A DNA stretch of 64,000 bases from Ephemerocybe angulata (taxonomy: Eukaryota; Basidiomycota; Agaricomycetes; Agaricales; Psathyrellaceae). The stretch covers positions 3,648,437-3,712,436 of the forward strand of contig JAACJK010000163.1 of NCBI GenBank assembly GCA_013368325.1, read 5' to 3'. Under the pieces are notes generated by a model. That model ran no database searches. It saw only the letters and a list, made by a program, of their open reading frames with translations, and was not told the DNA's origin. The number at the start of each line of letters is the position of its first letter. The stretch's first letter is position 1. This document shows, one piece after another, positions 12,162-24,911 of this stretch. A program made the position numbers and the translations under genes.

Positions 12162-13374
12162 GAGACTGTGAGCAAGATAAGCGAATAATTGACGTTAAAG
12201 GCCTCGAAAAGGTTCAAGTTGGAAGCTATCGGTAAGTAGAATCAACGGAGGAACTTGTTGGAACGATTCAGCGATTGCCAGCAACACATGGCGTGGACCT
12301 CCGACACATAATGATACGCAGACTGGCCGGGCGCTGGCTTCTTTTCCCACAATCATCAGAACGTTGGCACAACGCACGGGCCACCCTTGCGCGGGCCGCC
12401 GCCAACTTTAAATATGTTCTAGTACTATATACAAGCGTACGCGCTGTGCAGTACAAGAAATCGAGCATGATGAACCATTTGTGGCCTTTTCTCCGTGAGG
12501 TCGCGCTATCCGTGAGCCCGTACCCTCCGCGTTCGAAAACTAAGCGCTAGAAACATATCGGAGCACCGAGAACACTGCGCTGGATACTCCTCGCGCCCCG
12601 TCCCATATCATCTTCAGTACTTCGAAGATTTTAGCGCCCGTGGCGCGTCTCCTCGTCTCCTCAACCGAACGGCGGTCGTCGGCGGCGGCGGCCGGCGCCC
12701 ATTCGGCATCGTTGGCTAAGTGTGAGCGGGGCCAGATCTTGCGGGCGACCGACGACTTAAGTGTTCCGCGAAGCGAACGAATAATCTCCTCCTGCCAGCA
12801 GTGGTTACATTCGCCGAGTCAGGCCGCTGCCCAGTCTCTAACACTGTCAGCCTCCCCCACGCTCCTCCGAGTCGTATTGGAGATTTAAAGTGATGGTCTT
12901 GCTGGTCAATTGGCCTTGACGAAGATCTGCATGCCGCCACGGAGACGAAGGAACTTCAAGGAACAGCCTGAGGTGGAGGTGGGCTTGTTATAATCCGTTT
13001 GTTTGGGATGTTTTGATGAGCGCTGTGGATTCACGTACTAGAAGCTGAGGGAGGAGTAGGGAAATGGCAAAGACTGAGAAGAGAAAGGGAGCAAGAGCGG
13101 AGCCTTTGGAGGACTCGGATAGTATCTGCCGAGGTTGGAAATCTGATGTTTACGCAGCTTTATCGACAACACCGGACGAGCATAAACTAGGAGATTCGAT
13201 AGTCACAGTTCAGATTCAAGTTGGTGTTGCCCAACGATCGGTCTCACGGGCCATCCAAAGTCCCAGTTCTAAATTTTGAACAATTGATGGCTAGCAGAAT
13301 GCACCGCATGAAGGGATTCCAATCAAACAGGCCAAAGGAGTTGGAAACAGAAGCAGGTATGATTCAAGCTGGGT
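12162..13374. other. No clear gene
   Basis: Only small frames. The stretch 13,000-13,374 leads into the 3' end of the JmjC-like gene on the minus strand and may include its 3' UTR. Confidence 0.35.
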
Positions 13375-16300
13375 CTAAACTACACTACTCTCTCTTTTAA
13401 CCATCGCGTAGCCTTCTATAGAACGGCTGGTTTCTGGGGTAAGGCCAGCATGAATGAGCTCGAGCGTACTTGTACTCCTCGGGGTAGATGTCGTCCTGGG
13501 CCCGGGCCTGCCAGCCGTCATTCGGGGGGTCTGTCTGGCAACTCCATCCTGTGCGCCGGGCAAGGGGATTACGGGGAGGGTTTTCCCCGCCATTGGCTCC
13601 CCTGCGAGCTCCTCCTCGAACCTATGTAGAAGGTTTGGGTCGTGCGACAGAGCATCCTCGATAAGCTCTCGAAGTCGTCTAGGTTCGTCTGTTGCACATC
13701 CTCCTACTCCTATACCCTTTCCTTTATCCTTCTTCTTCAGGTCATGGACTCTGGCATTCCCATGCATGAGTAGGACGCACTGCTGCACCAGAAGGTCGTC
13801 GAAATACTCTTTGGCAAGAGTCCATTTCCCATCGATTGTGAGGTTTAGAGGAGAAGAAGAGAGGCTGATCTGGTTCATCGTGGAAAATGCGGCACCTCTA
13901 GCACAAGCAAACATGATTAATTCCTTCTCCGATGGTTTTTCACCTTCCCAGGACGCATAAAAGCGAGGGTCAAGGACAGGAGCCATCGCCATAAGCACGT
14001 GTAGCATGATGAACCCATGCCACTGGTCGAAATTAGACTGAAAGTCTATTCCAAGCTCCTCCACGTCGAATAAAGACACCGAGGGGTTTCGCCGAACGAG
14101 CAGGTTGTTGAAATGAAGGACCTTGTGTGCTAGAAGGCGGGGAAGGTTTGTATGGCGTGTGTTAGTGATGGCGTTTTCGAGATGGAAGGATGTAGCAAGT
14201 GACGCGGCTGTTAAGGACAGAGTGCTGGAGCAGTAAAAGTGGCCGCCGTGGCAGATCGAACTCGACAACGTCCACACTGCGTGCGGGGTAAACGCCTGCA
14301 TGTACCTATCAGATCAAATCAGTCATGGGGCAATACAGGAGAGAACTAAAGTACTCACAGACAGTCACCAGGGCATATGACAAAGGCCTCTAACCTATAA
14401 AGGTGCTTGTGTGGTGCAAAAGCATTCCACTTCTCGGCGAAATGAAGCAAGTTGCCGAAGTACTCCAGCGGCTTAGCATTTGGGTCTAGTGGTCTTGCCA
14501 CGACCCAGAGCTTCCACCCAGACCTCGCCTTGACGAACGTACAAGCACCATCAGAGTCGACGTGGAGCGGGTGGCTGGCGCCCCTGGTCGCAACTAAACC
14601 CCAGCGAAAGTCCCGTACGGGAAACTCGTGTAAGGGAAGGCGAAGTTCTTCCGTTTCCTGAAATGCCTTGACTTCCGAGAATAGCGCTTCCGGAGAAACA
14701 TCTCCCAACATAGGCAGATCGAGAACATTCATGACCTTCCCAAGGCTCTCCCTCTGATGCTCCGAATAGACCTCCCGCAGGGTAGACAGGCGATGGCGAC
14801 TGTTTCCGTACCCTAGAGAATGGTCATGCACTATAACGCGCTTGTCTAGAGGTGCCACTCGGCCCAATTCCTTCAAGTCGAACTTGTACGCTGATCGTTT
14901 GTCCCGGACAACCAAGTTCTGCTTGGAGAACCACTCTCGTAGCTGGCGGTCATCCGCTTCCTTGAACTGCTCCTCCGTTAAGAATTTGAAGCAGGAGCTG
15001 GGTGGGTCGAAAATGTGCCGGGGTTTTCCACCTCGGTAATCCTCCTCGAGAGCTTCGGCAAACTTGTAGAGGGTTTTGTTCTCCTCTGCCTATCAGTCGG
15101 GTATCGTCAGTGTGATTCCAGTACATATACATTTTAGATGCTCACACTTGCGTCAGGGATATGGGGAATTGGCAGCCCTTCGATGTCAAAGAAGTCGATT
15201 CTCCGTTCCCCCTGAACCCGCTTTGAGTGTTTCGTAGGGCGGCCAACGGCGCTGGTGCTAGGGATGAATCTCTCCGTAGTAGGTTCAATCGGCTCGCAAG
15301 GGATTTCAAGAATCTCCAACCATTCTTTAATGTCCTCCTCAGAACGTTCACCAACAGCCCGTTCCTTTCCCTTATTGGTCGGTTTGGGCGGTTTGGGCGG
15401 TTTGGGCGGTTTGGGAGGTTTGGGCGGTTTGGGAGGTTTGGGCGGTTTGGGAGGCTTTGGTGGCTTGGGCGGTGGAATGGGAACTTGCGGAGGTATGAGA
15501 TCTTTTGGGGGAATCGGATCCGTTGGTGGGTTGATAGTAGTAGGTGATGGAGACCTGTCACTATTGCCAGGTGGGGAAGGGGCTAAAGATGAGATAGTGG
15601 ATAGAGACCTGAGAGAGGGAGGGGTTGGAGGCCGATGGTTGTCGACGTGGAGGAGGGCTGGAGACCTACGGCCAGCTTCGCCATTGCCAGGCGGGAAAAG
15701 AGGTGGAGGCAGTAGAGGGGGTGGTGGGAAGGCATATTGTCGTGGGGGCTCACTTCGCGCTCGTTTGTCCACATGGGTGTTCGCACCATCTACATCTTGA
15801 GAAGTCGGTGTACGCTTGTTTCCAGCTGTTCCTGTATTAAGGAGGAACCAGCCCGGAGACAAATTCTGCGAATCCAAGCAAGCATTAGAGACAACTTGAG
15901 CGACGAGGGGAAGCTCCTGCGAGCATGTGGAATCGGTAAATGCCAATTGAAAGATTGCCTTGTGGATAGACTGTTCAACCTGCTGCAAAGTGGACGGCTT
16001 GTCGTTGCCTCGAGAGTGCACCACCTATTGTTGTGGCGACTGTGAGCATGATTGACCCAGAGTCAGAGGGCTGGAATATACTTACTTCTAGCAAACGTTC
16101 TCGCGACCATTTTTGCTGCGTGAGATCGATAGGCTCCAGAGCGAGAATGGGACTTTCTAAGAAGACGGCTTCGACGCAGAGCTGTATCCCCTTCAGCGAC
16201 TGACTTGAGTTTGACACTTCTAACAGTCGTTCTTTCTCATCGGCTGTCAGACTTAATCTAGAAACATGTACAGTAATTAGTACTGTGTATTTTGGCCACT

Positions 16301-17129
16301 AATAAAGGGGAAAAACTCACCCATTAGCTGGAAAGGACTGTTTACACCATTTACTGTAGAACGTCTTGGCATTTTGCAACGTGAGTTGTTGCTGATCAGT
16401 GAAGGGGACTCCCTTTGAGCTGGGTACAACTTAGGTAGAGGAGGAAGCAAGACGTACGTTGACACTTTCTTCATCACACATACAAAGCAAGAACATGGCA
16501 CAGTTGTACAGATTTGAGAAGACATGGCCTTTTGCAGAATTGCTTTCGGCGCAGAATTGGTTCTTGGCCAGTGCTACAAAGCGCGATCCGGGAGTGGGTA
16601 GAACTTCATTTGTCGTAAAGCCTGGTTGCATCAAGCGAAGGAGCGCTTTAGCTGGCTTCGTCCAGTCCTCCAAGGTGTAATGCTCCTTAACCGACGAACG
16701 GTATTGGCGGGGCTTGATAATACCAGGAGCATGCCAACCCTCTAGGCTGAGATGAACATCTAGGATCCGATAGGCGGAAACGAGAAAAGCAACCAGTTCA
16801 AGGTCGGCAGCCCTTGGGGGGATTGGCATAGTTGACGGTACAACCTGGACCCCCGTAAGGTGAAAGAGGGAGCATGCCAAAAGAAACATGTCCTGGCTCG
16901 TGCCAAGCTGGATAGCGTGCTCCGTGCTGTCGAGTCTTCGAGCCAAGACCTAAGTTATATCAGATACACATTCCACACATATACTGTCCAAGCTAGACAA
17001 ACTTACGCTTAGAGGATGCTCCAAAGAAATCAAGTCAGACAGACATCCTGTAAACTCCGGTAAGCCTGTCGAGAATGGCCAATGGTTAAGCCAAGCGCGT
17101 GATGCCAGTGGTCGCGATGGGGTCCCCAT
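13375..17129 (-). CDS. JmjC-like 2-oxoglutarate/Fe(II) dioxygenase, 1,139 aa
   Basis: Seven exons (17129-17007, 16949-16458, 16412-16321, 16257-16086, 16024-15146, 15089-14359, 14305-13375) join without any frame error. Residues 1-350 form a conserved amino-terminal region that has a paralogue at 59.1-60.8 kb. About residues 340-520 are Pro-rich, with a (Lys-Pro-Pro)n run encoded by a 9-bp repeat. From residue 587 a JmjC-like core follows: RGASHPLHVDSDG supplies His762-x-Asp764, GWKLWVVARP fits the strand that binds 2-oxoglutarate, and PGDCLY..FTPHAVWT supplies His838, 76 residues on, as usual for JmjC domains. The carboxy-terminal 300 aa are charged and partly low-complexity. JmjC enzymes hydroxylate or demethylate proteins, often histones; the substrate here is unknown. 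Large JmjC-like families of unknown role occur in mushrooms. Expressed function is likely given the intact frame. Confidence 0.75.
15379..15470 (-). repeat. 9-bp tandem repeat coding for Lys-Pro-Pro
   Basis: About ten copies of a 9-bp unit (ggtttgggc and ggtttggga on the plus strand) lie inside exon 5 of the JmjC-like gene and give a Pro/Lys run. The unit length keeps the frame, so copy number can vary without breaking the gene. Confidence 0.9.
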
Positions 17130-19156
17130 TTCTGCAAGGAAGGCCTGCGAGGAAGATCTTGGAGATGGAAGGCGAGGGTTGGACCGTGAGGGTCGGGTTG
17201 AGCGATTTTAATGTCTGACAGGAGTGCCCGACGACGAAGGAGCCGGTATGAATTAAGTAGAGGCAGAGAGAATACAGTATGAGATAATAGTTTAAGACGG
17301 AGAGATGTAAAGGAGTCCTGCAGTGCAGTTGGGAGAACCCAAGCTGCCTACAGTATCCAGGTATACTTATGGGAGAGGGATCAAGACGCGGTATGACTTG
17401 AATTAGTCTCAAAAGTTTGATATTGGCCAAGCAGGTGCAAGCATGCGTAAACAGACACCCTCGATCATGATGGTGCTGTGGAAGGCCCCGGTACTTCAAC
17501 GAATTTGCCAGCTGTATCTTGCTTCCTGGACTTTGCTAAGCAACTGAAAATTGCTTTAGCGCGCTCTACTGAACCTTAGATACGTACCCTGATTAAAATT
17601 CCTCCAAAACTCTTCTGAGGGATAGGGAGGGTGCAAACAATGAGATATTTAATTTATTGAACCCAGACACAAATGCGCTGCTACATGCTATACTACGGTT
17701 TCTCGCGAGCGGGCTGTTCCTGCAGGGTCTGAATCTCATCCATACGCCCCCTGAGCCCCCTGTCAATAAAGAAGAAACAAAAAACGCGCCTTCCCCCTGG
17801 CCCCAGCCCAACATCAGGGCGCCGACACCTTTTCTTTGAGTTCCGCATTCCGCTTTCTCCTCCCTTAACATGCAATAGCGCACCCGCCTCCCTATACAGT
17901 ATCCAAACAAGCGAGTGGGGCTGCTGGTACCCGTTTGTGCTCTAGTGCAGCTGCCAGAACTGTGGGAGAGGTCGAGTGGCAATAGAGGTTGTAGTCTTCG
18001 GCGCAGGCTAGGTAGATGCTGTGCCTGAGTCGACCTGTTCTCCATCTTGTAGCATACGTTGATGATGACCTCCTGGTAGCTGCGTGGTTGAGGTGATCAG
18101 AGGTATGCTACATGGGCTGAAGGGGAAGGGGGGGGAGACTTACTGGGATGGGAGGCGGTTGAGCTCTTCGACAACGGCGACGAGCAGCTGACGGGGGTCC
18201 TTCTCCTTCTCGTTCGGGCTGCACCTGTCGAACTTCTACCTAGGGTGAAGGTGTGGATGTGGAACTGGTGGAATGCGGAACTGGCGCAGAATGGGCTGAA
18301 TGGGCTGTTTCACTCCGTCAGGAATCGTCATATCATCCTCCACTGTGCCCAACCCCACAGAAGTAAAACAGACATATCTACAAGAATATGAGTATTTGAG
18401 ACAAGGACGCGGATGCGCCGCCGCAAGGCTCCGGCTGGTGAGTCCGCAATCGAAGAAGGCCCACGAGCTCCACAAGACAGAGCTGGTGAAGGTTCCCACT
18501 GCAATGGGCAAGGGCTGGGGGCTGTAACATGGACAGCAGGGTGTGACCGGTTTGGAGATCGAGTGAGTTGAACATCGGAGAGCTCTATTCAAAGGGCCGT
18601 CTTGTCCAACCACGGGCGGTCTTCATGTCGTTGGTGGAAAGCCGGAGTAGCGAAGGAATGGTCGCAGGGCACTGGCAAAAACAAGAAATACCCGGGGCGG
18701 GTTTGAGTGAAATCGCGGTGCTTCAGATCGAAGAGTGGAAATAGAGCCAGGAGGCGAAGCCATGACATCAAGGAGATACTGGACTGTCGAAAAGCAGAGT
18801 TCACTCCCTCTAGGGACAGTGGCGCGCCTTCTCCGGTGGTTGAAGATATCCTCGGCTCGAGCGCCGTCCCGAACTTTGCTTGGCCCGACGGCGATGATTT
18901 GGTGGTGGAGGGGATCGCAAGCAATTCCACGAGCTTGGCCTCGTCGTGTTGGTGGAAGGTCGGGACGACAAAGATGAGAGATACACGGGGCCGGTTTGAG
19001 TGGACTGCTTCAGCTATAAGAGTGGGCGGATAGCCTTGGGAGAGCAAACTGACAGGGGTCGGTCGGGTGCTGCTGAAGGCGGATATTAGGGTACTTGACC
19101 GCAAATGGATAGACATGACTACCTCGACAATCCTGCTCCCCAGGCCAAGCTGTCCG
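17130..19156. other. Unidentified, possible coding remnant at 17.9-18.6 kb (-)
   Basis: On the minus strand 18,235-17,930 reads as two pieces that look like real protein (FDRCSPNEKEKDPRQLLVAVVEELNRLP, then after a gt..cag intron YQEVIINVCYKMENRSTQAQ), with a frame change after it (IYLACAEDYNLYCHST). I do not recognise the family. The remainder shows nothing clear. Confidence 0.3.
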
Positions 19157-19157
19157 C

Positions 19158-19935
19158 AGAGGTGCCTGAGACATATTCGCAACGGCAATTGGAGCGGCCG
19201 CCTATGACGAGTGCGTGAGGACACGAGCAAACGAATTGGGATTGAAACATACGCATGTCAACGGCGAGGCAATCTCAGGAACCTCCTGTTCATCCCCTGA
19301 ACCCTTCAGCTGCGCGTTGGGCGCCACAATGCCCGTCATCCATTCCAACGAGCTCGCAAGATGGTAGCAGCGAGTACCAACCTTCACGGGGGCGCAGAAG
19401 CGCTACATGCGCACCCCGGTCGGTGTGCAGTCGCCCACAGGGCCAAGAACCTCCTCTGTGGCAGCTTCTAAATTTACCTCCGCCTCCCTAGATACAAGGT
19501 CACTGAACCAGCGTTAGTCTTCCTATGTGTCCTACCCAGAGGAAGTAGCACGCACCTTCCAACAACCCAGGCAATGGGTGTGTCGTCTTCCGGCTTGAGG
19601 CTACCCAGTTCGTTCCTGGCGAAGAGGTAGTCGCCATCCTTCATCTCAACGAGACCTACAGGTGTATCGGTTAGAGATGCAGGGATGAGAGGGGATGGTG
19701 GCCTACCTTGGGCCTTTAGATCATCCCTTTGGCCCTTTGGGATCGACATTCCGCGCTCGCGCTGATCTTCAGCCTCCATCCAAGCCACGCTCGGGATGAC
19801 CTTGAGGACGAAGGTGCGTCCGGGATTAGAGCTGGGATGGAGAGGATGATACTCGACAGAGTAGATTGGCGGAAGCTTCGGATCGCGGTCGGCCAGGGAC
19901 AAGGGGACAAGGTTCTGGGAAAATTTGGTGGGCAT
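19158..19935 (-). pseudogene. 5' fragment of TET/JBP-like gene
   Basis: Copy of exons 1-3 and the first 45 nt of exon 4 of the gene at 51,226-55,570. The start codon (19,935), the introns and the reading frame are kept, but homology stops at 19,157 within exon 4, long before the catalytic part. The last 300 bp carry many more differences from the right copy than the rest of the arm. It cannot make an active enzyme. Confidence 0.85.
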
Positions 19936-20459
19936 GATGGGGGAATAAGTGAAACAGAGGCTTACCGAGATGGGCCCACATATATACTTGGGTGCAAGGC
20001 GGAGGCGGGGTGAGACAGGTGATATCAGCGGAGGAACCGTGCTGGACTATTTGCATTTTACTAACCTCGTTGGTCTCAGACGCCCTAAGATGTCTGAGAA
20101 GCCCCCGAGAACCGTCTAGAAATGCAGTCTATGCCTAAAGTAAAACGTTCAGTCATGTTGTAGCGATGGATGGGGAGGATAGTGTACACACGGTCCATTA
20201 CGATAGCTGTCACAATACCCAACGACTGACGCAAGATCGAGCCTCAGGGCAGGAGGAAGCGCGAAGCTATCCTCAAAGCGAAGGTGCAGTCCAGGGATAA
20301 TTAAAGGAATCTACCTGTGGTCGGCACTGTCTTCTGCCCAACCTTAAAGCTCCCCAGCCCCTTGCCCGTATTCCTGCTCGTATTCCTCCTCTACACCTTA
20401 GGAAGCGGTTGAGGAGGCCGCCCTGCTTCGCACGCATCGTTCGACGCGAGGGGACTGGT

Positions 20460-21010
20460 AGCAGTGGTGGTGCGCCGTTGTTCAATTGGTGTACAACACG
20501 GACGTGGTGATATGACAATGGGTGGTGGAGGAGTCGTTCGACGCAGATGTGGTGGTCGGGGTATTAAAGCTGGGGGCGTAGTTCGATGCGGAGGCGGCGG
20601 TGTAGAGGGCTCAGGTTCAGATGTGGTGGTGGTTCTGTTAGAGCTGGGGCGTGATTCGATGCAGACATGGTGGTTGTGGCATTGGTGCCTGGGGCACCGT
20701 TCGACCCGGAAGTGGTGATGCGGTGAGGGCGGCGGCTCCAGGGGCGTTGTTCGACGCGTGAAGGTGATTGGAGGCTAGAAGTGGTGGTGGGTGTCCTTGG
20801 ATGCCGGCAATGGGGTGGACAACGTGGTAGTGGTGGTGGGGCTTGGAGTCGCCTGGGCAGACTGCCCAGCGTGCTGGACGCCAGTCCTGTGTGGTGGTGG
20901 GCATCCTTGGACGCGAGCGTCAAGGGGTGTGGTGGCGGTGGCCGGCGTACTGCGCCATCGCATTGGCTCCCATGTTGGTCCACGACGATGACGAAGAAAG
21001 AGTGAGGAAG
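20460..21010 (+). repeat. G-rich low-complexity block (GGT/GGTGG runs)
   Basis: The plus strand is rich in gtggtgg and ggcggtgg motifs, mirrored as a C-rich block at about 50,151-50,701. Frames open here in several phases because of the composition; none looks like a gene. Clustered G-runs could form quadruplexes. Confidence 0.6.
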
Positions 21011-21749
21011 AAATAGGCGGTGGCGGTAGTGGTGCGAGGATAATATTAGCAGCGGGCACAGCGCGCATGCGAGAGACGGGAGACCGACCCCACAGAGGAG
21101 GCTTCCAGGAGGAGGATATCTACGGGCGGTAGGGCGTCAGTGTGTTGTAGGCATTAGGATCCCGACCGCCCTGCGATGCGGCCAGGTGAATAGGGCACTC
21201 ACCGGTGCAGCCAATGCACTCATTTGAGGTAGCAACAACATCGCTGGTAAGATCCTAGCCCTTGCTCCCTGCGACGATCCATGCCTACGTTCCTTCCAGC
21301 CGCAAGGCGAACATAAGCGCCGGGCTCGGAACATCGACGAGCTTGGCTGGCGAGTAGTATAGGCTTGCGGTATGCGTTGAAATTGGAGAAAGGCTGGAGA
21401 AAAAACGCACGCCAGTCGTGGTGGTGGGAGTAGAGAGTCAAACGACGAGCAAGCCCTCGCAGGCATTGCCTACAACAGCGATCACGTTCTGATTAGCCCG
21501 TTGGAACATCCCGAGATTCTGGGCGCCTGCAGATCCTGATCCCCTAACGCCAGCAGACTTCTTGACTTGAGTTATGAGAAATCGCCAACACTTCCGACTA
21601 ACGACAATCAAAATGACTTATAATTGAAGATTCAACTCGCCGGACACCCTGGTCCAGACGGTTCTGGACGTCAATACCACCAAACTCGACTCTGAAGGTA
21701 AACCGCCATCTCCTCCACAATCCCTCGAACCCTTACACAGTGCAAATAG

Positions 21750-22550
21750 GCGGAACATCGAAAGTATCGCCGGAGGAATCATCCGTCCATTGAGGTCGAG
21801 GAAAAGCGCCCGTCCCCACCCCCATCGCCCTCCCTAGGCGCCTCCGGAGACGCACAGCAGCATCTGCCCAGATGTAACGTCAGAAGAAACCTCTCAGCCT
21901 ACCGCTGACAGTCAGGCCGGGTAAGTGCCCACCCTCGACGGCATAAGTCGTGTCGTGCTCACCAACGTGTTTCTTTTCAGCCCTCCGGCTGGCCCTCACC
22001 ATAACCGATTACAGAAGGAGAGACTAGACTCAAAGGTCAATCATATTCTTGTATTAAACTACAGTACGTCTTGTATCTGTGGGCTGGCTGTCAGAAACGC
22101 AACGCTAACTTTCCGGGCAGCGCTTGGCCCTCTCCACGTCATCTCCCACCGACAACTGTGGCTCAGGAGACAGTTGGCGTCGTCAAGAACACACACAACA
22201 CAAGGCGGGTGAGTGGCGACCGCCGGTTTGCGGAAACCATGATTGCCGACGGGGCCCCAATTCGATTAGCTTCGCGGCAAGGGTTAGTGCGCACTGAGGG
22301 TCTCATTTCAAGGCGAGAGGGGGAGGCTAGCACTAGAACGCGAAACAGGTGAGTATTCAATCCAAACGAAGACAGAACCTTGCCAGTTATCGGGCGAATA
22401 TCTCAACGGCATCCCGTTCAGGCACTTGCAGCGGTGGAGCTTGTTGCCTTCCCCAAGTCGTCGCCGTGCTTTGTCGTTGTGCGCCTCAAGAGATGAGCGC
22501 CGCAATCTCACGTAGCCGCCAATTACTTACCTCTTGCAGATTCTATCCTT
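21750..22550 (+). other. Possible spliced gene, divergent from the TET/JBP start
   Basis: Several short open stretches are bordered by plausible splice sites: ccctag then PPETHSSICPDVTSEETSQPTADSQAG, gtaagt..tttcag, then PPAGPHHNRLQKERLDSK; further on YVLYLWAGCQKRNANFPG and THNTRR before gtgagt. No family is recognised and not all phases agree, so this may be a decayed gene or chance. A mirror copy lies in the right arm on the minus strand. Confidence 0.2.
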
Positions 22551-24589
22551 TTTGCAGGCGGCCCTGCGCGTGCTGTCGAGGCTTTGTCGATGGTCTCAAG
22601 CCCGACGTCGGCGTGCTGAGAGGCGTGACGCTGTGTCGGGTGGCCTTGGCTCAGTGTGCCAGGCCTTGAGAGTCCATGCTTGGGGGTTTAGTTTGAGTGT
22701 GGATTTGGGTGGGCACCTTGAGACACAATAGAGAGGTGAGTACAGCGGCGAGTCCTGGCTATTGATTACTCACCTTTCTCGTCGATTCCAACACACCGTT
22801 ATCACCTGCTGATGGCGCAGTTCTCCAAATCGAGGCCGTGTAGGGATTGCCCTGCACACCGCTTGCGCCAGTTCCTATCCAAGTCGGTCCCGTCTAGGGC
22901 GCTTATTGGCGGCCCCTGTCAAGCCTCGCTTAATAAGCAGTATTTAAACACCGATTGCTTATAAATATTCAGAGGGATGGTACTTACCGACCATAACGAT
23001 AAAATAGCTTGGAGCACAGCGGGCACTTTCGTTTGCAGACCGACTACTTTCGCGCTAGACAGACTACAAGCGGCAACGTCAGGCCACACAAGCACCAGGT
23101 CAGCACCACAAAGACAGCAAGGGCAAAGGCAAACTCACCTTGACGCCTAGTCCCCCATATCCCCGCCACCGCTGGGCGCTCAAAGTCCAACCCCTACCAC
23201 GGGCACTGAAGCAGGGTAAGCCAGCATCTGCGTTGATAGCGCCGCTTGCTTTGCCACTCGCTTTAATCTACGAAAAGTGAGAAAAAGGTTGGCGGTCCAA
23301 GCCTTTGACGGCAGGACTTGCTTGATACAACCATCGGCTGGACTTCTTTAGCTTTGCTGCTGGATCTGGATGACGGCAGGTGATATCGCCTGCGTTTGCT
23401 GCAGGGCAGGCTCGGGTCTGTCGACAGAGTCAGCACGTTGATGCAAAGCAGTCAACAAGACTAACCTTTACAATCATACACTCTTGTAGAAGGCGCTGAG
23501 GAAATGCAAGTTCTTGACCTTCTCCTCAAGAAAACGACCGGATGTCGCTGCCCCGAACCCGCTGAGAGCGTGACTTCGACACCAGTGCAAGTCGGTCGCT
23601 TCGCCATGAGCTTGAGCCTAGAGAAGAGGCAGCCACAGTTGGTACTATGCCAAGCTTATATGTGACGAAATGAAGGCGGTGTGACCTTGGAACATTGGGT
23701 ATCCTGGCTTCGGTATGCAGGTCGACGAGCTTGGGCCAGTGAGTGCCAGACCGTCAGCTGTAGGTCAATGGGGGAAAGGCAACGGGAAAAGGCGACGCAA
23801 CTAGCTGACTTGAATAGTCTTCTGGATATTGTAGATCTGGAAGCAGATATGTCCGAGTCGGTACAATGAAACAATAAAATGCTTACCGCCACTACGTAGC
23901 GTCCTACAGCAAGCTCGCTGGCAACTCTTAAGGCTGACGACATTAGGTGAGTCAGAACGGCGGATAGGAGCGAGTAGTGGACTCACTCCCGTTAGGGTAG
24001 CTGTAGACTCATTGTTGTCGAAGCTGCCGGGGAAATCTTGAGCTTCCGTAGTCATCATGCTGGTCTGTGAGCTGGTCAGCGTGGCCTGCCGCCCAGAAAA
24101 GAATTCACTCACGACTGTGACTAGGGATACTTCAGTTCTGTGGGCGTGCAAGTCAGGACCATTGGCGACGAAGGCAAAAAATGGCCAGCCTACTCATCTT
24201 GAGGGCGCCATGGCAGACGACGAGCTCGACCCTATGTGCAACGTCGAAAAACGCCGTCAGTCAACCGAATAAAGTCACCAGAGGCCGTCATTGTCGTCAA
24301 CGGTGACAAGCATAGGTAAAAAAAGAAGGGATGGAGGGATGGACGTGGCAGGGAAGGAAGGAATCGCTATTAGTCTACGTAGTGGAAGAGTCATTGAACA
24401 GACGACTCACCTCCTTGTTGTGCACGACGGCGACAGCGAAGGACAAAACAACGGCCAGGGCAGAATAGACGAGACGAAGAAAAGGAAGGTAACCGCTTCC
24501 ACCGCTTGTTCAGTCTCAAGGAGGGGAACTATCTAATCTTATCTGGAAGGGCGATAAGAAGCCCGAGAACTGCGCTCTGATTTTGGCAA

Positions 24590-24639
24590 TGACGTCAATG
24601 AAACGCTACTTGTGAGAGTTTAGCCATTCACTGACGTCA
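24590..24639 (+). promoter_or_regulatory. Paired TGACGTCA direct repeats
   Basis: TGACGTCAATGAAACGCT and TGACGTCATTGAAACGCT start at 24,590 and 24,632, 42 bp apart. Each begins with the palindrome TGACGTCA, the classical site of CREB/ATF-type bZIP proteins. Mirror copies are at 46,544-46,593. They sit about 100 bp from the inner end of each arm. Confidence 0.5.
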
Positions 24640-24911
24640 TTGAAACGCTGGCCGCTGTGGCTCTCCCGTGGTCCAAGTGGGCGGCTACGCCGTCTCATAC
24701 TCCCCGACCCTTCTGACAGAAAACAATATGTATCAAAAGAAGTATAGTTACATGGATACAAAGGACAAAGAAGCGGCGTAGACAACTACGCCTGCCCACA
24801 ATTACATATCGATCCATCCAAGGGACATCTGGGATTTGCCGCTGGTTGCTTTGGCCTTTTTACTTCCCGTCATGAGGCACAAACCCAGATTTCCGCCGTA
24901 GACATAGGTGC

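Larger units (their letters stand above)
19157..24736 (+). repeat. Left arm of large inverted duplication
   Basis: This 5.58-kb stretch is the reverse complement of 46,447-52,004. Paired coordinates add up to a near-constant value: 71,161 for 19.2-21.5 kb, 71,170 for 21.9-22.35 kb, 71,175 for 22.5-24.3 kb and 71,183 for 24.59-24.74 kb. Only four small length differences therefore exist. The outer boundary lies in exon 4 of the TET/JBP-like gene; the inner boundary is the sequence ending tatgtatcaa. Besides the partial gene, the arm holds a G-rich low-complexity block and a long stretch with many gtgagt/ctcac splice-like signals but no gene I can name. Confidence 0.95.

Noticed and set aside
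15227..15800. Plus-strand Gly/Leu- or Gly/Arg/Phe-rich open frames opposite the JmjC-like gene
   Set aside because: They are the antisense reading of the Lys-Pro-Pro repeat in exon 5 of that gene.
20464..21068. Long Gly/Val- or Pro/His/Thr-rich open frames in the G-rich block
   Set aside because: Open in several phases on both strands purely from GGT/ACC composition; no family, no splice context.
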